Assembly: GCA_022842805.1 (NCBI GenBank)
Contig: JALHOX010000236.1
Location: 1 to 7,317, forward strand
Source: Phycisphaerae bacterium
GTDB taxonomy: Bacteria > Planctomycetota > Phycisphaerae > UBA1845 > Fen-1342
Direction: 5' to 3'
DNA length: 7,317 nt
Shown: positions 1 to 5,146 of the stretch, one piece after another
Layout of the letters: each line of letters opens with the position of its first letter
How positions within the stretch are numbered: the first letter of the stretch is position 1
Program-made: the position numbers and the translations under genes
The notes under the pieces: model-generated
The model's input: the letters and a program-made list of their open reading frames with translations, nothing else
The model's database searches: none
Told to the model about the DNA's origin: nothing

Positions 1-518
1 AGCGCCCAGACACTAGCGATTTCACACAGCGAGGTCTTGCCGCTGCCGCGCGGCATGGCCATCGCAAACAGCCCGCCCTCGAGCACCGCCTGCTCGATCT
101 TGGCGATCACCTTCAGGTGGTCGGGCGACCAGGGCAGGTGGAAGGTCTGCGGGAAGTACTGCTCGCAGAAGAAGCGGAAGTCCGCTGCGCCTCGCGCCTT
201 GCGATCGACCTTGCCCACCGCCGGCAACTCGCCAATGTCGCGTCCCAGCAGCGCCAGGTTGCGGTTGCGCTGCGCCGCCCGCTCCTTCATCGCCTCGTAG
301 CCGGTCAGGCCGGTCGGCTCCGGCCGCGGGCGGTGGCGCTCCAGCACCAGCCAGGCGACGTAGCGCAGCAGGTCCACGGTGCGGTCGTCGCCGATACGGA
401 AGCCCGCCCGCGAGCGATGGCGGTGTAGTTGCCGCTCGCTGATCACCTCGCCCAACGGGGTGGAGTTCAGCAGTCGGACCGCTTCGGTCGGCTTCAATTT
501 GCGCGGGTCAATCGCCAC
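1..518 (-). CDS. Phage terminase large subunit-like ATPase (N-terminal part, runs off left edge)
   Basis: The visible 172 residues begin at a GTG (518-516) preceded by a good GGGAG Shine-Dalgarno; the protein continues beyond base 1. The clearest motif is a P-loop at residues 155-162 (MPRGSGKT), following FRFFCEQYFPQTFHLPWSPDHL-type sequence (about 114-134). That layout, an aromatic-rich adaptor stretch then a P-loop, is typical of large terminase subunits, the ATPase/nuclease motors that pump DNA into phage heads. About 110 residues lie ahead of that stretch, longer than usual, and residues 8-60 look like a small helical DNA-binding domain (LNSTPLGEVISERQLHRHR). The start overlaps the stop of the upstream 69-residue gene by 11 bases, suggesting translational coupling. 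Walker B and the nuclease domain are outside the window, so another P-loop ATPase or helicase remains possible. Confidence 0.62.
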   Translation of the reverse strand, partial: MAIDPRKLKPTEAVRLLNSTPLGEVISERQLHRHRSRAGFRIGDDRTVDLLRYVAWLVLERHRPRPEPTGLTGYEAMKERAAQRNRNLALLGRDIGELPAVGKVDRKARGAADFRFFCEQYFPQTFHLPWSPDHLKVIAKIEQAVLEGGLFAMAMPRGSGKTSLCEIASVWA

Positions 519-717
519 GGCTGGACATCTCCCGAATGAGCCAGGCGGCGAAATGCACCACGTTCAACGTGCCGTCACCGTTGGCTGGCGCGCCGGCGAC
601 GCGGTCGGCCGCCAACATGTCGACCGTGATCCGCTGCCCACCGGCGGCGCTCAGCAGCCGGGCCGCGTCCGCCAGCGGCAAGCCGGCCGGGTTCAACTTG
701 GCGTCGCGCTCCGCCAT
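508..717 (-). CDS. Small hypothetical protein upstream of the terminase-like gene
   Basis: This is a 69-residue soluble protein with an ATG start and a GGGAGG ribosome binding site 8 bases upstream. It has no signal peptide or membrane segment. The sequence reads as two or three short helices (NPAGLPLADAARLLSAAGG, then TVDMLAADRVAGAP) followed by a conserved-looking HFAAWLIREM segment, possibly a small DNA-binding fold. Its 3' end overlaps the start of the terminase-like gene by 11 bases, so the two probably form one transcript. By position it could be a small-terminase-like or packaging accessory protein, but no family was recognised and this is inference from location only. Confidence 0.6.
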   Translation of the reverse strand: MAERDAKLNPAGLPLADAARLLSAAGGQRITVDMLAADRVAGAPANGDGTLNVVHFAAWLIREMSSRGD

Positions 718-751
718 CTAGGCCGCCTCCCGCCCGGATAGGCCCACAACG

Positions 752-772
752 CGCCCCGTTGGCCACGGGGCG
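752..772. repeat. Perfect 8-bp-stem hairpin in the divergent intergenic region
   Basis: CGCCCCGT (752-759) and ACGGGGCG (765-772) are perfect inverted arms around a 5-base loop, TGGCC. The hairpin lies 35 bases upstream of the start of the leftward 69-residue gene, in its likely leader. No T-run follows on either strand, so it is not a standard intrinsic terminator; a leader structure or operator is possible. Confidence 0.5.
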
Positions 773-815
773 ACGCGATCGGCGAACTGGCGACCAACGC
801 CGCTCACGCCCCGTC

Positions 816-829
816 CGAGAGCGCTCTCG
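816..829. promoter_or_regulatory. 14-bp perfect palindrome, possible operator
   Basis: CGAGAGCGCTCTCG is a perfect palindrome near the middle of the 243-bp gap between the divergent genes at 717 (minus) and 961 (plus). Its position fits a dimeric repressor site that could control both directions. Two weaker hairpins follow toward the plus-strand gene, at 863-880 (AGGATT/AATCCT) and 927-943 (GGACGC/GCGTCC), the latter just upstream of that gene's ribosome binding site. No clear -35/-10 pair was found in this GC-rich stretch. Confidence 0.35.
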
Positions 830-960
830 CCCGCAACTCGGACCGTCCCGTCTTTCCCTGCAAGGATTGCTGGAAATCCTCGCCATGCGAGTGGATTCCC
901 GGGCGAACCCATGGCTCCATGTGTCTGGACGCACGCCGCGTCCCGCAAGGAGCAACGAAC

Positions 961-1203
961 ATGGCCACGAACGGACCCAAACCCACCGCCGCACAAACCT
1001 ACGCCGCCCGCCGCGCCGACATCGCTCGGCTGGTCGACGTGCTCGAACTCGAACTGGAGAAGTTCGACCAACGCGCCGCGGCCGAGCCGCAGCGCTGGGA
1101 CTACCCCGGCACGCTCGACTACGTCCGCACCTCGCTGATCGACCTGGTCGAGGGGCTGTCGGGGATGGAGCGCGAACGGATCGAGGAGTTCCTGGCCGAG
1201 TAG
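961..1203 (+). CDS. Small hypothetical protein, 80 residues
   Basis: This acidic, helical protein of 80 residues starts at the ATG preceded by AAGGAG about 8 bases upstream. An earlier in-frame ATG at 919 lacks a good site and would add a poorly conserved-looking leader. Residues 13-45 read as a long amphipathic helix (YAARRADIARLVDVLELELEK), followed by a DYPGTLDYVRTSLIDLVEGL segment and an acidic tail, EEFLAE. There is no membrane or secretion signal. It is the first of three small rightward genes and may be co-transcribed with the HARE-HTH gene 78 bases downstream. I do not recognise a named family; similar short proteins occur, to my memory, in planctomycete islands. Confidence 0.65.
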   Translation: MATNGPKPTAAQTYAARRADIARLVDVLELELEKFDQRAAAEPQRWDYPGTLDYVRTSLIDLVEGLSGMERERIEEFLAE

Positions 1204-1210
1204 CGCCGAA

Positions 1211-1253
1211 ACGCGCGCCAGCCGCGCGTCGCCCGGGCGCTGGAGACCCGGGC
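1211..1253 (+). repeat. Two consecutive hairpins between small genes
   Basis: Two perfect 7-bp stems sit back to back in the 78-base gap: ACGCGCG (1211-1217) with CGCGCGT (1223-1229), and GCCCGGG (1231-1237) with CCCGGGC (1247-1253). Neither is followed by a T-run. They could be an attenuator, an mRNA processing or stability element, or a factor-dependent termination zone that lowers expression of the downstream HARE-HTH gene relative to the 80-residue gene. Confidence 0.45.
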
Positions 1254-1281
1254 CTGACGAGGCAACCAAAAGGAGACCGCG

Positions 1282-1650
1282 ATGAAGAAGAGCACGAAGA
1301 CGACTGCGAAGCCGACCGCGAAGCAAAGCAAGGGCGCGAAGACGACGGCCGCAGCGAAGGCCGCGGCGAAACCGAAGGCCGAGCGCAAGCCCGCCGCCGG
1401 CGACAAGCCCAAGCGCCGCAGCGCGCTCGACGCGGCGGCCGAAGTGCTGCGCAAGGCCGGCAAGCCGATGCGAAGCCAGGAGTTGATCATGGCGATGGCC
1501 GAGCAGGGATTGTGGTCCAGCCCCAACGGCAAGACGCCGGCGGCCACGTTGTACAGCGCGCTGCTTCGAGAAATTCAGCAAAAGGGCAGCGAGACGCGGT
1601 TCAAGAAGACGGAGCGCGGGCTGTTCGAATACGCCGGCGGTGGCCGATGA
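1282..1650 (+). CDS. HARE-HTH domain winged-helix protein with Lys/Ala-rich tail
   Basis: The 122-residue protein has two parts. Residues 1-46 are a very basic Lys/Ala/Thr tail resembling bacterial histone H1-like tails and likely bind DNA non-specifically. Residues about 46-118 match the HARE-HTH winged helix (SALDAAAEVLRKAGKPM, QELIMAM, GLWSSPNGKTPAATLYSALL, RFKKTERGLFEY), where the GKTPAATLYSAL helix is the signature. HARE-HTH domains occur in the RNA polymerase delta subunit, in restriction-modification proteins and in chromatin proteins, and have been proposed to sense DNA modification. The start has an AGGAGA site 6 bases upstream. Its stop overlaps the next small gene's start (ATGA). 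A role as a nucoid or transcription regulator of the island is inferred; the domain assignment is fairly secure. Confidence 0.85.
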   Translation: MKKSTKTTAKPTAKQSKGAKTTAAAKAAAKPKAERKPAAGDKPKRRSALDAAAEVLRKAGKPMRSQELIMAMAEQGLWSSPNGKTPAATLYSALLREIQQKGSETRFKKTERGLFEYAGGGR

Positions 1651-1817
1651 CCACGCCAACCCCCGCAGCGATCGACCAACTGATCGCGGCCGCGGCCGCG
1701 CTGCTCGACGCCCGCACCAACGGGATGGTGACCAGCGCTGAATGGAGCGAGCTGCGCGACGCGCTGGCCGCATGCGGGCGGGCCGTGCCATTCGAGGGCT
1801 TAGCAGACCCGGACTGA
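1647..1817 (+). CDS. Tiny hypothetical protein coupled to the HARE-HTH gene
   Basis: A 56-residue reading frame starts at the ATG of an ATGA overlap with the HARE-HTH stop codon. The protein is a helical hairpin-like sequence: IDQLIAAAAALLDAR, then TSAEWSELRDALAACGRAVPF and an acidic end. It has no strong ribosome binding site of its own, so translation most likely depends on re-initiation after the upstream gene. There is no membrane segment long or hydrophobic enough to call. No family was recognised. The sensible composition, the tight overlap and the hairpin 30 bases after the stop make it a probable real gene. Confidence 0.55.
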   Translation: MTTPTPAAIDQLIAAAAALLDARTNGMVTSAEWSELRDALAACGRAVPFEGLADPD

Positions 1818-1847
1818 GCGACGACAATCCTTCGATCCCACCTGCGA

Positions 1848-1872
1848 CACCTCGGCCGATGACGCCGAGGTG
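1848..1872 (+). terminator. Terminator-like hairpin after the three-gene rightward cluster
   Basis: CACCTCGGC (1848-1856) and GCCGAGGTG (1864-1872) form a perfect 9-bp stem with a 7-base loop, 30 bases after the stop codon at 1817 and ahead of the Fic promoter region. The downstream sequence is GCTCTCTGAC with no real T-run. It is a hairpin-type end signal of uncertain efficiency rather than a textbook intrinsic terminator. Confidence 0.45.
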
Positions 1873-1913
1873 GCTCTCTGACAATGCGATCCCGTCGCCA
1901 GCCCGCCATCCCC

Positions 1914-1990
1914 CGTTAGTAAAGTCCGCTTGACCAACGCCCGATACAAGGTAAGCTTGCTTTACTAACGATCGTCGCTGGTCAAGCGGA
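1914..1990 (+). promoter_or_regulatory. Interleaved pair of perfect inverted repeats upstream of fic (candidate operator or leader switch)
   Basis: Repeat A is CGTTAGTAAAG (1914-1924) with its exact reverse complement at 1960-1970. Repeat B is TCCGCTTGACCA (1925-1936) with its exact reverse complement at 1979-1990. The order is A, B, A', B', so neither repeat nests in the other. The arms are unusually AT-rich for this DNA. The B' arm overlaps the GGAG (1988-1991) that serves the Fic start at 2002, so B:B' pairing in the mRNA would hide the ribosome binding site. As DNA, the arms could be operator half-sites for the winged-helix tail of Fic itself. Confidence 0.7.
1930..1957 (+). promoter_or_regulatory. 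Possible sigma70-type promoter for fic
   Basis: TTGACC at 1930-1935 is a good -35 match, followed after 16 bases by TAAGCT (1952-1957), a weak -10 match. The -35 lies inside arm B of the inverted repeat and the -10 lies just before arm A', so any protein bound to the repeats would compete with RNA polymerase. The -10 assignment is uncertain. Confidence 0.3.
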
Positions 1991-2001
1991 GCAACCTGTC
2001 C

Positions 2002-3243
2002 ATGAAGCGCGAAACCGGCATCTACAAGACCACCACCACCGCCGGCGAAACCGTGCGGGCCTTCGTTCCGCATCCGCTCCCGCCCCTCAACCCGCCGCTC
2101 CTGCTTCCGGAGCCGCTCGTCGCGCGGCTGAACGCCACCACGACGGCCGTGCAACGGCTGACCCTGGCCGGCGCGATGGTTCCCAGCGCCGACTGGTTCC
2201 TGTACGGCTTCGTGCGCAAGGAGGCGGTGCTCTCTTCGCAGATCGAGGGTACGCAGGCGACGCTGCAAGATGTCCTCACATACGAAGCGACCGACCGAGC
2301 GCAGCGCCTGGATGATGTGCGCGAGGTCTGCAACTACGTCGATGCGCTCACGTACGCGCGCCGTGAACTGGCGAACCCCAAGGGGCTGCCGCTGAGCGTG
2401 CGGCTGTTGTGCGAAGCGCACCGTCGTTTGATGCAAGGGGCGCGCGGTGCCGACAAGCAGCCCGGACAACTGCGGCGCTCGCAGAATTGGATCGGTGGCA
2501 CGCGCCCCGGCAACGCACGCTTCGTTCCGCCGCCGCCGGAGGAAGTGCCCGCCGCGATGGCTGCCCTCGAAAAGTGGCTGCACCGTCCGGACCCACTCCC
2601 GCCGCTCGTTCGGGCCGGTTTGGCGCATGTGCAGTTCGAGACGATCCACCCATTCCTCGACGGCAACGGACGGCTGGGGCGGCTGCTGATCGCGCTGCTG
2701 TTGGAACAGTGGGGACTGTTGCCCGCTCCGCTGCTCTACCTGAGTCTGGCGTTCCGTCGCCGGCAGCAGGAGTACTACGAACGTCTCTCCGCCGTCCGTT
2801 CCGCGGGCGATTGGGAAGGCTGGACGGACTTCTACCTGGAGTGCGTGCGCGAGGCGGCGGAGGACGGCGTAGCCGTGGCGCAGCAACTCTTCCATCTCCT
2901 CGGCACGCATCGCAAGCAACTGCTCGAGCAGCGTGGCGTCACGATCCCGGCGTTGCAATTGCTGGAACTGTTGCCGCTGCATCCGGTCGTAACGCTGAAC
3001 GGAGTGATCGAGCTGCTGCACACGACCAAGCCGACGGCGTCCAAGGCGATTGCGGTGCTGGAAGCCGCCGGCCTCTTGCGCGAAACCACCGGTCGCAACC
3101 GCGATCGCGTCTACGGCTATCGCGAGTACCTGGAGGTCTTGACCCGCGACGACGCGCCCGGCCCGCACTCCGCGCCCGAGCCGGCGCGCGCGCAATCCAA
3201 GTCGCGTTCGAAATCCGATTCGGCTGGCCGTCGGCACCATTGA
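2002..3243 (+). CDS. Fic family protein (class II Fido AMP-transferase) with C-terminal winged helix
   Basis: The 413-residue protein belongs to the Fic family, which transfers AMP or related phosphate-containing groups to target-protein hydroxyls. Residues 76-83 carry the class II inhibitory motif (SSQIEG; Ser78 and Glu82), which lies in the N-terminal part and obstructs ATP in the resting enzyme. The flap region is near 165-186 (GGTRPGNARFVPPPPEEV). The catalytic loop HPFLDGNGRLGR is intact at 216-227 (His216, Asp220, Asn222, Arg224), so activity is expected. Residues about 312-377 form a winged-helix DNA-binding domain (ASKAIAVLEAAGLL as recognition region), and the last 35 residues are Ser/Arg/Lys-rich and likely disordered. 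The GGAG site lies 10 bases before the start. The gene stands alone behind elaborate inverted repeats, consistent with autoregulation. The target is unknown. Confidence 0.93.
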   Translation: MKRETGIYKTTTTAGETVRAFVPHPLPPLNPPLLLPEPLVARLNATTTAVQRLTLAGAMVPSADWFLYGFVRKEAVLSSQIEGTQATLQDVLTYEATDRAQRLDDVREVCNYVDALTYARRELANPKGLPLSVRLLCEAHRRLMQGARGADKQPGQLRRSQNWIGGTRPGNARFVPPPPEEVPAAMAALEKWLHRPDPLPPLVRAGLAHVQFETIHPFLDGNGRLGRLLIALLLEQWGLLPAPLLYLSLAFRRRQQEYYERLSAVRSAGDWEGWTDFYLECVREAAEDGVAVAQQLFHLLGTHRKQLLEQRGVTIPALQLLELLPLHPVVTLNGVIELLHTTKPTASKAIAVLEAAGLLRETTGRNRDRVYGYREYLEVLTRDDAPGPHSAPEPARAQSKSRSKSDSAGRRHH

Positions 3244-3245
3244 GA

Positions 3246-4565
3246 TCATGCCGACACCTCGCTTTGCACCCGCTCCGCTTTCCGACCCGTGAACTTCGAC
3301 CAGCGGTCGACGATCACATCGCAGTACAGCGGATCGAGCTCCATCAGGAATGCTTTGCGCCCCACCTGTTCCGCCGCGATCAGCGTTGACCCACTCCCGC
3401 CGAACAGATCGAGCACGTTTTCACCGGGTCGCGACGAGTACTGCATCGCGCGGATCGCCAGCTCGACCGGCTTTTCGGTCAAGTGAATCATCGATTGCGG
3501 ATTCACCTTCTTGACCGACCAGACGTCGGTCGCGTTGTTGGGCCCTAAGAAGACGTGCGCGGCCCCTTCCCTCCACGTGTAGAAGCACCACTCGTGGTTG
3601 CCCATGAAGTCCTTGCGGGTCAGCACCGGATGCTCCTTCACCCAGATGATGGCCTGCGAGAAGTAGAGCCCGACCGCCTTCAGCACCGGCGGATAGTTGG
3701 CGCAATTCGCATAGCCGCCCCAGATGTACGCCGCCCGCCCCGGTAGCAGCACACGGGCGATATTGCCGAACCAATCCGCGAGCAGCTTGTCGAAGGCCTC
3801 GTCAGTGACGAAGTCGTTCGCCAGCGGCCGATCTTTCGGCCGCAGCTTCCGCGTGGTGGCCTTCTTTTCTCCCTGCCGCGCCACGTCGAAGGACTGATGG
3901 TGGGTCCGCTTGGCCTCCGGGAACGAGCTGTTCCCCGCCGCGATGGCGTTGTTGCTGCGCGGCTCGACCTTCACGTTGTAAGGAGGATCGGTGTTGACGA
4001 GGTGGATCGGCGCGCCGTCGAGCAGCCGGTCCAGATCCGCGGGCGAGCCGCTGTCGCCGCAGAGCAGGCGGTGATCGCCCAGCAGCCACAGGTCGCCCGG
4101 CTGCGTGATCGCGGCATCGGGCGGAGCCGGCACATCGTCGGGATCGGTCAGTCCCGCCTTCACGCCGTCGGCCGCATCGAAGAGCTTCGCCAGATCATCG
4201 GCGTCGAAGCCCAGCAGCGACCAGTCGATGCCGGCGTCGCGCAGCTCCGCGATCTCCAAGGGCAGCAGCTCCATGTCCCAGGTCGCCAGCTCGTTGGTTT
4301 TGTTGTCGGCGATCCGGTACGCGCGAATCTGTTCCGGCGTCAGGTCGCGAGCGACATGCACGGGCACCTTCTCCAGCCCCAGCTTCTGAGCCGCCTTCCA
4401 GCGCGTATGGCCGCAGACGATCACGCCGTCGCCATCGACCACGATCGGCTGTCGGAACCCAAACTGCCGGATCGACTGGGCGACGGCGTCAACCGCCGCC
4501 TCGTTGTCTCGCGGGTTCTTCTCGTAGGGTCGGACCTCGGCCAGCGGCCGCATCTCAATCTTCAT
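3246..4565 (-). CDS. ParB-domain DNA adenine methyltransferase (beta-class)
   Basis: This 439-residue protein fuses a ParB/sulfiredoxin-like N-terminal domain (about 1-90, with CGHTR at 51-55 and RIADNKTNE at 84-92) to an S-adenosylmethionine-dependent N-methyltransferase. The catalytic DPPY lies at 193-196 and precedes the cofactor-binding DLFGGSGST at 386-394, with HLTEKPVEL just before it; this order defines the beta class, usually N6-adenine or N4-cytosine. DPPY favours adenine. Residues about 200-350 should contain target recognition. A GGAGG sits 7 bases before the ATG. No restriction endonuclease is adjacent, so it looks like an orphan phage-type enzyme that protects or marks DNA. The stop codon is 2 bases from the convergent Fic stop, and no terminator fits between them. 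The recognition sequence cannot be read from the protein. Confidence 0.93.
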   Translation of the reverse strand: MKIEMRPLAEVRPYEKNPRDNEAAVDAVAQSIRQFGFRQPIVVDGDGVIVCGHTRWKAAQKLGLEKVPVHVARDLTPEQIRAYRIADNKTNELATWDMELLPLEIAELRDAGIDWSLLGFDADDLAKLFDAADGVKAGLTDPDDVPAPPDAAITQPGDLWLLGDHRLLCGDSGSPADLDRLLDGAPIHLVNTDPPYNVKVEPRSNNAIAAGNSSFPEAKRTHHQSFDVARQGEKKATTRKLRPKDRPLANDFVTDEAFDKLLADWFGNIARVLLPGRAAYIWGGYANCANYPPVLKAVGLYFSQAIIWVKEHPVLTRKDFMGNHEWCFYTWREGAAHVFLGPNNATDVWSVKKVNPQSMIHLTEKPVELAIRAMQYSSRPGENVLDLFGGSGSTLIAAEQVGRKAFLMELDPLYCDVIVDRWSKFTGRKAERVQSEVSA

Positions 4566-5130
4566 CGCTCAACCTCCATGTCTTCGCGGCGGCGCATCCG
4601 TGCGCCCGCCGTTCTTTCACTCGCGTCCATTCCCCTCAATCGCGCTCGCGCCAAACGCCGCCCGTGGCGATCTGGGCGCGGGTCGCACCGGACGTACCAC
4701 CCGGCCCGTTCGGATCGCCCCAAACGCCCCGGATCGCGTCCGCTGGCGGCCCGGCGCGACGACGTCGGTCCCGCTTAACAAACTCAGACCGGATTCGCGC
4801 CGCGTTCCACGGACCTCAAGGGCCGATTCGCCCGGGGAGGAACCGTTCGCGGACGGCTCAGGTGGGCAATTTTCCCCACCCTCACCCATTCTCGACTCAT
4901 CGTGTGAGCGCGCGCTGCGCGCCCACACGTGTGTGGCCGCCGTGGCGGCACACACATGGGGGGTATGGGGGGTGCGCGCGCACACACGGCGCGAGCCCAA
5001 ACAGGCTCCGTATGAGCGCACAATGCGCGCACACGATGCGCGCTCGCACGATTCGTATGAGCGCGCCGTGCGCTCACACCGAGCGCGCTCACACGATTCG
5101 TGAAAGCGCGCCGCGCGCTGCGACGATGCA
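4566..5130. other. 565-bp intergenic region rich in repeats, no convincing gene
   Basis: This gap lies between two leftward genes, the methyltransferase and the primase. The half near the primase (4900-5126) is filled with a repeated 14-bp element, palindromes and alternating purine-pyrimidine tracts. The half near the methyltransferase (4566-4860) shows no repeat that I can see. A 6-bp-stem hairpin (GGTGGG 4861-4866, CCCACC 4875-4880) separates the two. Several frames are open simply because the DNA is GC-rich, and none encodes a recognisable protein. Two tandem G6 runs (4958-4963, 4967-4972) lie between palindromes. The region is a candidate origin, partition or regulatory locus. Confidence 0.6.
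4900..4989. repeat. Outlying copies of the 14-bp element with strong palindromes
   Basis: A perfect copy of TCGTGTGAGCGCGC occupies 4900-4913, and an inverted copy with 12 of 14 matches follows at 4917-4930; together they make a 29-base near-palindrome (4901-4929). A second hairpin pairs GTGTGT plus GCCGCC (4929-4941) with GGCGGC plus ACACAC (4944-4955), with one bulged base. GTGCGCGCGCAC at 4972-4983 is a perfect 12-bp palindrome inside a 17-base alternating purine-pyrimidine tract. Another inverted element copy lies at 4976-4989 (12 of 14). Confidence 0.6.
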
Positions 5131-5146
5131 TCATGCGCTATCACGA
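5008..5146. repeat. Array of a 14-bp element on a 15-bp register, mixed orientation
   Basis: Copies of TCGTGTGAGCGCGC occur in forward orientation at 5008-5021, 5053-5066 and 5098-5111, and inverted at 5023-5036, 5038-5051, 5068-5081, 5083-5096 and 5113-5126. A weaker inverted copy at 5133-5146 overlaps the last codons of the primase gene. Copy 5083-5096 matches the core perfectly and the others match at 10 to 13 of 14 positions. Neighbouring copies are one base apart, giving a strict 15-bp step and a 45-bp higher period (forward, inverted, inverted). Each inverted-forward junction makes a 29-base near-palindrome (5038-5066 and 5083-5111) centred on an ACGATTCGT core. The arrangement resembles iterons or protein-binding arrays. 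Confidence 0.75.

Noticed and set aside
1914..1990. H-type RNA pseudoknot formed by both repeats together
   Set aside because: There is no base between arms A and B to cross a 12-bp helix, so both full stems cannot form in one pseudoknot. Alternative hairpins or DNA operator sites are more likely.
718..3249. 843-codon open frame on the minus strand covering the small genes and fic
   Set aside because: It lies antisense to genes with clear domain signatures (HARE-HTH, Fic), has an Arg/Leu/Gly-rich composition typical of GC-rich shadow frames, and shows no recognisable domain.
4562..4630. 22-codon minus-strand frame whose TGA overlaps the methyltransferase ATG
   Set aside because: Very short, with a ribosome binding site too close to its ATG and a product that is mostly Arg, Glu and Met. 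The methyltransferase has its own good GGAGG, so no coupled leader gene is needed.
4958..4972. Classical intramolecular G-quadruplex
   Set aside because: Only two G6 runs separated by three bases are present, not four separate G3 tracts, so the standard pattern is not met.
4900..5146. CRISPR array
   Set aside because: The elements are about 14 bp, occur in both orientations one base apart, and there are no unique spacers of 25-40 bp and no cas genes in the window.
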